Origin: Sclerurus mexicanus
Taxonomy: Eukaryota > Chordata > Aves > Passeriformes > Furnariidae
Direction of reading: 5' to 3'
NCBI GenBank assembly: GCA_013396755.1
Contig: VWZF01001684.1
Coordinates: 879,980-943,979, forward strand
Length of the DNA: 64,000 nucleotides
Both the position numbers and the translations under genes were made by a program. How positions within the stretch are numbered: the stretch's first letter is position 1; every line of letters starts with the position of its first letter. Positions 1-11,700 of this stretch are shown one piece after another. The notes beneath the pieces were generated by a model. It saw nothing but the letters and a program-made list of their open reading frames with translations, was not told the DNA's origin and searched no databases.

Positions 1-2100
1 TCTCAGATTTTCAGAAAATCTCAGATCGAAAATGGAGCAAAGGAATATGGGTGATGCTTTGGCAAGCAGGGTGTTGGGAGTTTTCCCACCTTTTCTCCAA
101 AGGTTTGAGCCTTAGACGTGGTCATTTTGCAGCAGGCTGTGTCTCAGCCAGCACTGAGCAGTAAGATATCACGCTCTGCATATTCCGGCTAAGAAAAGTA
201 ATTGGCCTATCATAAAGAGCTAGAACTAATGCAGACAAAACGACACTGCAAGACTTGAGCTGCAAATAAAGAGACAAGTTTGTGTTTTACAAAAATGTAT
301 AATTTACCAGGCATTTCATTATGCTGTATAAAAAGGCAAAAATGATAATTGAAAATAAATGCGGCTGCCTAGCTACAGTATATGCTGCCAGCGTTACTGG
401 AAATAGAAGTGCTTTCTTGCTGAAGAGAGTTAAAATTTTGATACAACTTCTGTCTGCAGACTTGTGTAATGTATCTTGTTAAATTTGTTTCAGTTTGGGT
501 ATTTGTTAGAGAGAAGCAGGCAAAATGTGAGGATCTGTCTGTGTATTTATATATCTAGGGGCTGTATGGTTCTATTAATTATTAGCAGCATCTTCTGCAG
601 ATGCACACATCTGTGGGCTCCGAGAGAGGATTCATGATGCTGAGTTTACTTCACAGTGGGCAAAGTCCATCAGTCGCCTTCAAGGTTGCCAAAGATGTTC
701 CATTGCAAGCTCCTGTCTTCCAGAGAACGTGGCTATGAATATAAATACACCAAAGTAACTTTGCTGCGTTATTTTCCCCTGAAGCAAAGGGAACTCTGAA
801 TTGCCAGTTTCCTTTGGCAGCATACAAAGATGGGGCTACTTGGGGATGCTGAAAATTACTGGAGGAGGAGAACATAGGTCTGGGAATTGTCTTTCCTTCT
901 GCTCTGAAAGCTGCTTTCTGTCCCACTCATCCTCTGGCCAAGAGGAAGCTGATGTCCACCTGTGTCCCGATGCAGCAGCCCTGGTGCTTTGCACACCCAG
1001 CATGGGAAAACCTCTCCCACGGTAGGTTTTTGGGGAAAAGCCCTCTCCTGGATTGAGATGTTTTCCTCCAAGCTGTTCAGTTTCTCAGCAGAGAGAGCTG
1101 CAAACGGCTCTGGGTTCACTTCATGGTGTCTGCTCGTGCCCTGCAGCAGCAGCAAAAGGCTGGGCAGCTTATCCAGGTTATGAGTGAAGCTGAGTTTCCG
1201 TGGGCTCTGGAATTAAACTAAAAATTAAGAGGTAAGGAGGCTTGACACCACCAAGATGCCAAGAGGTTGGGTGAGAGAAACAGCCAATGAAACAAGTTGC
1301 TGTTTGGGATTCCCATTCCACAAATCCCTCACCAGGATGGATGGCAAGGCAACACAGTGGGCAACGAACCCATCAGAAGGAGGGTTACACTTCCACATAC
1401 GTGTTTAGATACACTGTTTGAAATTATCTTTCTTTATTTCATTCTTTCCGTTTGGACTCTTTCCTTTATCTCTAGACTCAGCCGGGCCGCATTGTTCAGA
1501 CAGTTGTGGTTGTGTTTGGATGGGTCAGGCCCTATGAATTCACTTGGCCTTGAAGCAAAAAACTCATCATGAATAATGAAAGAAAGGAAAATAATGCCTG
1601 AGACAGAATGACTTTAAAAATGATTAATATCTATTCTTTCCCTCATAATTTGCCTCCAGACTTTTCCCTTTTCAAAATAGCTTGCCATTAGCAGTTGAAC
1701 TTTCAATAGTCAGTGCTTTGATGGAACTGGTGCTCTGAAGCCAAAGGGAACATTATTATTATTATTATTTTATGAAATCAAGGTTCATTTTGAGAAGTTC
1801 AAAGCCCTAGATGAATATAGAAAGTACCAAGTCCTGCCCACAACCACATCCAGCTTGCTCAAATTGGCCACTTGAAGCATGGCAGTGTTTGCCAGGGAGA
1901 TACTGAAATTCTTGAGACGGTGGATGTGTAAACGCCAGCGTCAGTTCCCATCCAGTAGCCGCTGACAGAAGGGCCGGTCCTGTGCAGAGCATCACCGAGG
2001 GGATTTGCAATTATGAAGGAACGGGATATATCAGGGATGCAAGCGGCTGCCACTAAGTAGCTCAGCAACTCTCAGGGGCCTCCACTCCGGCTCCCAGCGC
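1..2100. other. Unique non-coding DNA, no gene recognised
   Basis: The first 600 bases are AT-rich and the rest is of mixed composition. Open frames stay under 100 codons, overlap one another on both strands and have no recognisable domain. A short inverted repeat (gatttt/aaaatc) at about 6-20 is flanked by a direct repeat of tctcagat. Apart from the ATT microsatellite listed separately, nothing stands out. Confidence 0.65.
1752..1770. repeat. (ATT)n microsatellite
   Basis: About six uninterrupted ATT units lie in AT-rich DNA. It is short and of ordinary type for a vertebrate genome. Confidence 0.9.
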
Positions 2101-5100
2101 CTCGTCTCAGGCAGGAGATTTTCTTTCTTCAAAGGCTTTTATTAAAAACCGGTTCAGGTAAATGCTGACAATAAGCAAGCAAACCTGTTGAGCCCCGAGT
2201 CCACAACTTGCCAGGCAACAGGATGCTTCTGCGTGACATTTAAGAGAGCTAACAGCCGAAGAAAATATTGCATGTTTTACCCTTTCTACTTAAAATAACA
2301 CCAAAGAAGTGCTGCTCTTGCAATTACCTTTAGGGCCATTTTCAGCAGGCTGTCCCCAGCTCTGCGCCCAGGATCCTCCAGCTACCTCCTGTTAAAGGAA
2401 GCTTTGCCATTAGCGCCCTGGCCAGGAGTGTGAAGTAACTCTGCCTGCCCCAGGAGGAGATCCGCAGCAGAATTGGGGGGCGGCTGAGCCCGGGCTGCTG
2501 GCAGGTGTGCGGCGGTGACAGCCAATGAGCTGACGGTGTTAATCAGTGTGTGCCCGGCACCTGTGGGGCTGCTGCCCCCATAGGTAGCCCTTCAGTTGGC
2601 TCCTGGTGCACGCGGGGGTATCGTGGGCTGCTGCCCCTTCCCTCACAGCAGCTCCGTCCCCCACGGGGGTCTCCGTGCCTTGGCTGCCCTGACCTTCAGG
2701 TAAACCTTTCTGTTATTCCTAAAGTCTTACAACTTTGCAGCACGGCAGAGTTTCAGGGTTTTTTTTTTTTGAGGGAAAATTTGATTATTGTTGGACTTGA
2801 AGTTGCTCCTTTCTGTGGCAGTTGCAAGATGGAGTAGCTGCTTGAGGTGAAAGATGGCGGTTTTGTCTTTCTGTGGTGAGATACTGGGTTTTTTTGGTTG
2901 ATTGGGGCTTTTTAAAATTTTTTAAGCTCTCCCCCATCTGTATTTACCCCCCCATTCTGTGACTTTGCTTTGTTGGCATGTTTAACCTTTAGACACCTGT
3001 ACACATATATTGCCTCTCCTGTGAGCCTTCCCCTGGCTGATCATCTGTAGAGAGCAGCAAGATTTTATGGGAATTGGTACTTCTTAAGTCAGACTTCTTT
3101 GATTTTCTGTCAAAATAGCGGATGATGATTTTGTTTGTAATGGTCAGATGTGCCAGTTCTGTGAGCATTATGGTCTTTGCAGTACATGAAGTCAGAATTG
3201 TTACAGGCTTTAGTCAGGCAGCGCTCCCGTGGAGCCTGTGGATTTTACCCCTGGTTAAAACAGGGATTGCCCCAAGCTTCCACTTCATCCTTTTCCCGGT
3301 CTCAGAGGAGGGCTGGGAGAACAAAAGGTGCGTCTTTATTTTCCACTGCCAGCGTTTCAGAGGACCTCGTCAGTGTTAACGAGGCACAGCTGGCCCTGGT
3401 CTAAACACCTGGGGGTAAGGGGTGGCAGAGAAATCCCGAGAAGTTACCAGAACCTTCTGGGCCTTTCCAGTCAGCCTCTGGATTAATTAATTATCTCCAC
3501 CTGTGCTAGAGGTGGGGGAAAGCCTTTTAACGTCTGCCAGGGGATGAAGCTCCTTTGGCTGCCCACTGAAAGCATGGCAGCCTCAGCTTAAGTGGCTGAG
3601 CCCGTGTCAGGTGCCCCATTTTGGGGACTTTGAGGCTCAGGGGAGGAAAGCTGACATGGAAAACCCCCCTGGTTTCCGGGGGTTCACCTGCAGTGTGGAG
3701 CAGGCTGGGTTTGAAGACATAAAAATGCACTTGTGTATTACCTGCGGAGATAATTGAATGTATATGCACATTCCCAATGGGTACACCTGTGCTGCCTCCC
3801 TGGCACGCATAAATATTCCCTGCATGCCTGTGTGTTCTCTGCAAGCTACACTACACATTAATAAGACAATCCATATATTGCATTAGGACATACCGTATGC
3901 AGACAATGCTCCAGGTACTGATTTTATTTTTTTTTTTTTTAACTTTTTTTTTGTGTGTAAATCCTGAAATATGGCTGATATGGTCCACTGCAAAATGAAC
4001 CTATATTGGAAATGGCAAAATTGTAATGTAAAATATACTGGGGTCAGTGGGGTGTGATGTTTTTTGCATACATTTTTTCTCCCTTGACCCATGCCGTTCT
4101 CCCGCATATTGGGGGAAAAAAGCTCCATCTCGCACAGAAATGTGATGTCCTTTACTGCCAGAGGCTGTTGCTGTTTTAAATGAGGAAAAAGCACAATGCA
4201 TGAAGAAGGAAAATTAAAGCATATTCATTTTGGAAATTAGATACGGTGTCAGGAGACTCTCTGGAAATAGCAGGGTTTGAATGGAGCACCAGACTACAAG
4301 ACAGTTCACTGAACTTTTGACCACTATTTATACTATGGGAGCTTTTGAAATGGGAAGACAGGGAAGTATTTTATAGCTGTTTAATAGTGGATTGTGGTTT
4401 TTACTAGACATTTATCTTCCCTCTGAGTGTATATAAGATAAGTAAACATTATGTAGTGTAATTGCGTTATGTTGGAAGCGCTTTAATTTAGGGTTGGTTT
4501 ATGTTCCCTGTTTGTGGTACATCTCATCCCGCTGCTGTGAGGGGGTGCAGTTACCACCTGAGTGCCTGACTCCATCCCAGAATCCAACATGGAACTGAGG
4601 CCGTTCCTGGGATCTAAGGGATGCTTTCACAGTTTGTGTTGGGAAAAAATTAAGTTTAAAGCGGGGGGGGTGGCTGTTGCCCTCTTTGGGAAGCTCAAGT
4701 AACTTCTAGCTCCAGGCCTGACTTAATTTCTCTCTCGTTTCTATATAGTGAAACTCATTTTAACCTCCTGTATGGCTTCAGTCCCTCTTTAGCATTCCAA
4801 GTGCACCGAGCAATATACCCTTCCAGGGTTGGCAGCTATCTCATTACAATTGTAACGATGCATCACCAGGCAGACATGCATGAATGAAACCCTGTTTGCA
4901 AAACCAAAAATGTGTTTGGGGTATTTTTAGGTCCTATTAAATTGGCCTGTTGTTCCGGGTAATAACATGGGAAGATCAGAATTTTGGCGCAATCTGAGAA
5001 AATGTGGTCTCAGCGTAGTCGAGACCCTTCTTTCCCGTCTCCCTTTTCTTTTCATCTACATAAATTTAGCCACGGTTGGCATGGGGAATGTTGCGTCACG

Positions 5101-7320
5101 GCTCTGGGTCTCAGAGGGGCCAGTCCTTGGAGAGGGAGTGGCCACCATCAAACCAGCCACCTCCTGTAGCTGAGGACTCAAATGCAGTCGTGCTGTACTG
5201 TGGTAGATGCACGTGGTGCTATTTTAATTTTATTTTTTTCCCCTCTTGGAGACAATTAATGTTATTGCTTGATACTGAGAAGCAAACCATAAAGCCTTTT
5301 TTCTTCCTCTTTTCTTTTTTTAATATGATCTTACAGAAAGTTGAAGCTGATGGACACCCATTGTGTAGTCCCTTTGTCTTTTATCAGTTAGCCTTTCATG
5401 TAGTTTAGCCTATGTGGGAAGGGGAAAAAAAAAGATTTTCCTTCTGCCATGGAAGATGCTTTTCTTCCTTGGACCAGAAGCTCCTCTCCTATCACTAGCC
5501 AGTAACAACCCTTCTGTTCATCCTTATGTCAAAGCCACACTACTGAGCTAATAGAGATCGCTGACAATTAGGGATGAGCTGAAATGATTTGGCAAACTCC
5601 GGGTGCCTGTGAACCTGAGGGTGTTCTCGGATCCCTCGGAGCCTGTCGGGTGTATCGCCAGCCGTGTGCTTCCCACATCCCCTGTCCTAATGGGGAGAGC
5701 AGTTGGGACGTGGAGTCCAGCTGGGCCCCGAGGTTGGAGGAGAAGGAGAGGGGGAGTCTATCAAGACACATCTCATCCCTGCTGAGACATGCATCTCTTC
5801 CCTGATTCCCTTCTTGGCTGCTCTTTGTTGCCTCTTCTTGCCAAGATGTCCCAGGCACTGTCAGGTTTCTTCTCCTGTGGGAGATGGATGTGACAAGATC
5901 CCAGGAGGGCTCTCTGTCTTCTGCCTGTGAGTAGCTTGATGGGCTTTAGCTGGAGACACGATGTCACTGGAACAGACGAGAGAGACAGTGCACAGGAGAA
6001 TGTTTTCAAAGGAATGCAGATTCCCTATCAGTGTACACCTTGTCAGGTGTTTCGTTTGTTGCCTCCTTTTTGTAATGGCTATTAATTTGATTTTAGTTTT
6101 CTCTAGACTTAGGAAGTATTTCTATCTCATGTTTTCCAGTCACCCAAGACAATATCGTGAAATATCTTGAGATCCTATTTGTGCTAAAACTTCATGGGAC
6201 AAATGGTAAATTTAGATGTTTCCCTTACTGTTTATTCAGTGTGAGACTATTTGAACATAACAACTCAAAGCAACACCTCAGGTAACCACTGGTGAAAAAG
6301 CAAACATACATCAGTGTACCCCAAACAAATGTCTCAAAGTTGAGAGTATGGCATGGGATGGTCTGTCACGGGAGAAGTGGTTGGCTGATGACCAGCAGCT
6401 TGGCCTCAGTAACATCTTTCCACCTTAAAAGACTGAGTTCACCTTTCATGCTCCTTCAGTCCCGAGCAGCTATCTGGGGTAGTGTGGAGAGAAGCTGCTT
6501 CCCCAGCCTCATTAGGGAGCTGTGCTGCAGGAAAATTGCTTAGGGAATTTTTGTACATCATTTGGATCCCGTGAAACTGAAATGAAGAGGTGTATTTTCA
6601 TTATTTTATTTTACTTTTTTAGGGCTCCAGGGTCTTTTTCACCACAGTGTGGAACTCTGTACTTTGGTGTTCCCGTCTGCCAGTGTGTCTGATATTTGTG
6701 GAGGACTTTGGAAGTGTCTTAGCCTTAAGTCCAGTAAAACTTTTAACCCGTGCCATGTGTAAACTCCTGTCTATTAAACGGTGTGGTAAAGTGCAACAGA
6801 TGGCCCGAACATAAAATCTAGGAAATTTCAACTGGCATTTTGGAGACATATGAAATACATCTGTCTGGTCCCTAGAAACACAGAGAGGGACCGTGCTGAC
6901 AGTTAGATCTTTATCCCTCGTGAGTGCACATGTTTTTTGGTAGGAAAACATACAAACCCAGACCAGAGCGAAGGCACAAAGGTAATGAAACAAAAAACCA
7001 AATGACTCGGCCCCATCGTTTGCATGGTAGACCATGTGAACACATTAGACGCAAATTCTTTCTGTGCGTGAAGAGATAACACATTAATTTCAGAGCTGAT
7101 TGCTGTTCTTTATTAATAGAAATGTAATGTAGTGCCAACACCAAGTCCTGCCAGCCTTCCCTTTTTATCTTCTCTTTCAAACATAGACCACGTCGGAGGT
7201 CTGGTTGTCGTACCCCAGTCCCTGTTTGTTTCAGAGCTGCTTGTTAAGCTGAGGGACAGTAGTGGCACCTTATCGTGGCTGAGGTGACGATGCCTTGTCA
7301 GCAAACACTGTGAATACCAC
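2101..7320. other. Unique non-coding DNA, no gene recognised
   Basis: Mixed-composition sequence without a convincing gene. It holds T runs at 2759-2770 and 3927-3952 and a run of eight G at 4663-4670. The longest open frame (138 codons, minus strand, 6619-7035) has no recognisable domain and no splice or start context that I can defend. No CR1 or other interspersed repeat is visible. Confidence 0.6.
3927..3952. repeat. T-rich low-complexity tract
   Basis: A run of 14 T is followed after three bases by a run of nine T. This is simple low-complexity DNA. It could be the A-tail of a decayed minus-strand retrotransposon, but no element body is recognisable next to it. Confidence 0.8.
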
Positions 7321-7720
7321 TTGGACTTTTTTTTTTGAGGCTGAAAATAGTTTCTGTGGAATAATGCTAATTTAATAGCTTAATAAATTGAAAAGAATTG
7401 AATGAATGACAGTAAATCTGTGAATAATTTGCAAATTGAAGCGGTGATAAAATTTGTCAAATAATGTGTTTTCTATTAATAGTTTGCTCTGCTGTCTGTG
7501 GCTGCCAAGCAGTCTTGGTTCTTCATTTGTTTCTTGAGGAAGAGCTGGATTCTTTCTATTATATTTGTTATTTTTAATGCTACCCTTTATTTTTTTCCTA
7601 TTCCAAGGGCCATTGTTTACTTTTGAAGCGGATGAAAGATGAATTTGCGTTACGTTCTGACATTACAATGAAATTGTCAATAGAAATCAATGCCTTGTCA
7701 CATGGTGACTTAGGGGCTAT
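7321..7720. promoter_or_regulatory. AT-rich TAAT-dense block, enhancer-like (candidate CNE)
   Basis: The block is AT-rich, almost free of CpG, non-repetitive and packed with TAAT/ATTA homeodomain cores, for example in aatttaatagcttaataaa near 7370-7386. Similar texture is common in conserved non-coding enhancers of developmental genes. That reading is an inference: conservation cannot be seen in a single sequence, and plain AT-rich DNA could look alike. Confidence 0.3.
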
Positions 7721-8562
7721 AAGACAGCCTAACAGTGCCCCTATATCTTCAGCCTCCCTCTTTGTGCTGTCCTCCTCGGGAGCCAAGCGACTGTACTGTT
7801 AGAGAGGGGTGTTGTTATTGTTGGGGGCATAGTAATGCAGTTTAGTAAACCTGGGAGCCAAGGCACGGAACCCTGATATCAGTGCCAGTGTTATAAAGTG
7901 ACACGTTGTCTGTAGGGCCTGGTGTTTGTATCTGCATTTATTGACCCCGGAGAGGTAATATAACCAGAGGAGATGGAGGTCAAGGAGCTCCCCTTTAGCT
8001 GCTACACATGGCTTGGAGCAGAGCAGGTTTGCACGCTCTGCCTTGAAATACCACCACGTCAACTCTGTCCTCCCAAAGACCTCGGCATAGCTGCTTAGCC
8101 ACAGTTGCTTTTCAATGTTCCCGTGGGAATGGCCACGGGATTGCTTAGCCTTGGGGGTTCTCAGCATTGGGAGGGTGTATGCCGTCCAAACGTGGGTGCT
8201 AAGGGGCTGCCCAGTGCTCCCAGGACGTTCCTTGCTGTTCCTCCCAGCCTGTTTGGTTGGAGCTGGTTGTCCTCTCCAGCTGTGCACTGAGCTGGGAGGG
8301 TGTGGGTGTTTCTCCTAGCCTGACCTGGAGAGTGGTTTCCCCTCATCCAGAGGGATGAAGCAGCTGGTTTGCTCCTCACTATCGCCCTCAAATCTGGCCA
8401 GATAGTAAATTGTATAATCTGACTTTAAGCCCCTTCTGGAACAGAAGTGCCTTCAGCTTAAACTAGTTCAGCTTCAGAAAGAGATGGCCCTAAACAGGAA
8501 TTATTATTATTATTATTTTTAAATTAAAAAAAAACAACCCAGTGCACCCAAAGAACACGATT
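7721..8562. other. Unique non-coding DNA, no gene recognised
   Basis: Moderately GC-rich sequence. A 162-codon minus-strand frame (7799-8287) overlaps plus-strand frames at 8105-8318 and has no domain, so it is probably chance. An ATT microsatellite lies near the end. Confidence 0.6.
8500..8534. repeat. (ATT)n microsatellite followed by A-rich run
   Basis: Six ATT units are followed by a T run and then an A run up to 8534. It sits about 30 bases before the long palindrome at 8563-8744. Confidence 0.85.
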
Positions 8563-8744
8563 TATAACAAGATACAGGAACAATTTATTCTCTCTCCATG
8601 GATTGGAGGGGTGGTACTTGGAGCAGCTTGTTAAACAGAAGTGCTTGGCCCCTGGCCTTGCACTGCTGTTTAATGATCCACTCTTCATGTGCCACCTCTC
8701 TAATCCATGGAGAGATAGGTACAAATTGTATCTATAATGTTATA
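8563..8744 (+). repeat. Long imperfect palindrome / hairpin-forming element
   Basis: Positions 8591-8623 pair with 8683-8715: of 33 aligned positions, 28 are Watson-Crick, four are G-T (8605/8701, 8609/8697, 8615/8691, 8621/8685) and one is mismatched (8618/8688). After an internal loop (8624-8630 against 8674-8682), 8631-8650 pairs with 8654-8673 at 17 of 20 positions, closing on a three-base loop. Weaker complementarity continues outwards: agataca (8570-8576) with tgtatct (8727-8733), and tataac (8563-8568) with gttata (8739-8744). Every G-T pair would be a G-U wobble in a plus-strand RNA, whereas the minus-strand RNA would have A-C mismatches, so a plus-strand fold is favoured. It may be a microRNA-like or other structured RNA precursor, or the fossil of a palindromic DNA transposon (MITE; several ancient vertebrate low-copy repeats have such symmetry). 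I do not recognise a known mature microRNA in it. The palindrome is directly visible; its role is not. Confidence 0.9.
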
Positions 8745-11700
8745 TTACTTAACAGTATAATGTATTATAAATCATAGAATTGCATCCCTGCCTTGTAATT
8801 GGTGAGATGTGTTGCATGAGAAATCCCCTAATTCAATATAAAGTGGTTGCTCTTATGCATAGCTACCTCTCTGGATCAAACCAATTCAGACCAGAAGTGG
8901 TGAGGGGAAAGTTAAAGCTTTTATAATTAAAAAAAAAAAAAGGCAAAAATATGACTTAGCATGGCTTTATGGCCCCTCATTGGCTTTGTAGGCTCCTGCC
9001 CTGCAGGAGCTTCTCTCTGCAGCTGGAACTGTCTGCAGCGTGTCCTGCTTCTTCCTGCAGGATCCCTCCCTGCACACCAGTCCTTTTGCACCAGGATTTG
9101 TCCTCACTTGTGGCGGTGGATCCTCCCCTCTGCCAGAGGGAAGGGAAAATGGGGCACTTCAGCACCCCAGCCCGTTTGCAGTGCCCGTCTCGGTGGTGTC
9201 GGAGCACTCCTGCATGGAAGATCCAAACTGAGACCCATGGTTTAATTCCCCCATTAAACCCAATGTCTTGTCCTTGAATAGTGACCAGAAACAACCACAG
9301 CTTCAATAAAGACTTGAAAATATAAAAAATACCCTTATTAGGTAACACTTTATCAGCAAAAGAAGTATTTTTCCTGGCCCTGATAGTAATCCACTAAAGC
9401 AGATTGAGAGATGGGCTATCTGATTTATTTCATGAAGTTGCAACTGCAGATGTGTCTCCCCCCAATAAATAACTAACCTTTCTTTAATAAATAATAAATA
9501 AACCCTGGAGCTATTATAGACAAACTATCCTTAATTAAAGCCTGTGGCACTAACAAGTTACCTCTCTTTTCAATTAGAAAATGCACTTGTGGCATAAAAG
9601 AAGAAAATTTAGGAGTAAGAGTTTGTCTAAGTCTGTGAGAGGAATGGGCCTTATTGAAGGCAGAGAAAAAAAGCCTTATTTTGGTTTTAACAAGGCTTGG
9701 TCTCATACGGTTTCCAGAAGAGTTGGAGACCTGCAGTCGGACAGGTATCCAAACTCTTCAAGCCTCTTGGAGGCAAGAAGTCTGGAAACCTCATACAAAT
9801 AGTGATTTCTATTATTATTTTTTCTCTCTGCTCAGTTTGGGCTCATCCATAAATATTTAGAAAGCTTCACCGCACTCTTTGCAGTATTTTGCCTGCAAGA
9901 AGAAATCTGTTAGGCTTTAAACAAGAAGGAAATAAACTCTTTGGACCTTCTAATGACTTAAGGTGGTGCGAATTTGGGATGGGGGGGAACGGCTCAGCCT
10001 CATTTTAGGAAGAAGTGACGTGGGGTATGTTAGTGGAGCAAAGCAGCTCTTCTGCCCTGAATTACTGACTCAGAAAAGTTGCCTCGTGCCTTGTGCTGCC
10101 TTCTTTTCTATGGGAAAGCAAGTATTTCCTCTGTCTGTGAAGGTTGCTGCTCCCCAGTCTTACACGAAGCACATCTAAGGTGGTACCCTTTAGGAAAGAG
10201 CTGAACTGTGCATTAAAAAGCTTTGTTTTGCTTGACACTTAGTAAGTAGCAAGAACTTGAGAGATGAAACTTTTATTTGCAAACAAGGCGTTTCCTTCTG
10301 AATCTGAAACTCGCAAAACGTGCAAAATTGATGCTTGTCCCTGCAAGAGGCCTGAAATCTTGATGTGCTGATTGCTTGTGCTTTGGCTTTTTTGCTTTTG
10401 AATTTATTTCTCTGAGGTGCGAAGATGCCACCAGAACCCCCGGTGAAAATTTTCAGCCTTTTTTGCCAGGTAAAGGCATCAGAAAAATGACAATACTTTT
10501 CAGAGCAATTAGATGAGACTGTTTTTCACCTGGGTTGTTATATTTGTTTGTGGTACCCCGGTTTCCTTCCTGCTCAAGTTGTTTTGCTTTTGCTGAGTGC
10601 GAATCATCCACAAAAGGAATATTTTTATACATTTCCTTCTCATCTCCTCTTTCTAGTTAGTTTTACCTGCTCTTACGAGTGAAAGCCCTGGGGGTGGGGA
10701 ACAAGGGAAAAGAATAATTGTTACTGGTTTCTCTCCGAAAGCCTCAAATATTTGTGCTAAGTGGGGCAAGGTATTTTTCTCTGCCGTGCCCAGCTGCAGT
10801 CCCTCCGTGCTCTCCCAAACAAACCCCTGTGAGCCTTGGGGCCCTGGGTTTTTCTCCCCAAGGTGGGCAGGGGCTGGGATTCCACAAGTGACCCCAAGCA
10901 GAAAGGGGGCCGCCTGTCAGAGTGGGGTCGTGCCGTGGGCAGTGAAGGGTGGGATGAACACTAAAAAAAGGGAGGGGGGAAATGCTCTTTCCTCACCGAG
11001 CTTTAATCAGTACTCACATCATACATTTGTAAAAATGACTGCCTAATGGGTGAAAAAAATCTATTTCTTCTGCAGCACGCACTTACACTTAAATCAATCC
11101 AATACAACAGGGCACTTATTTTTTCCTTCTGACTTTTCTGTTTATTTGCTTTCTATGACAACAAACTTGCTTTTTTCCTGGGCTGAGTGCTTTGCCTCCC
11201 TCCTTTCCGTGGGATCATTGTGAGCAGGGTGTAAACACTGATGCGTTTGTGGAGTGTTTTTATATGCGTGCCTGCATAAAAATAGGATATAATGGCTTTG
11301 AGGATTAAAAGTATGGTCAGAAACTTTTTAATATGGTATGAAATACCTGCACTGAGCGCAGCTCTTTCTGACCCTCCAGGACCTCCATACTGAACATGCA
11401 ATAGCAATAAATCCTGGAGCAGATTAAGCAATTTCCCCACAGTAATGTGTCCACTGGAGTTTCAAATAGCCCAGAGTAGCTCGAAACATTTGGATATTCC
11501 AGTCTGTATCCCATCTGTATGTAGAAAGTTGATGGCAGGGCAGCATCCTGAACTTTGACTCCTTGTAAAAGTTTAAATTGCTGCCCTGCTGGGCTGAGTG
11601 AATGCTAATTACTTTGTCTCTTACAATACGTCCAGACTACTTATTTTAAGAAAAAAAATAAATCCCTGAAGACACAGCTTCTGCATGCCAAGTATATTGC

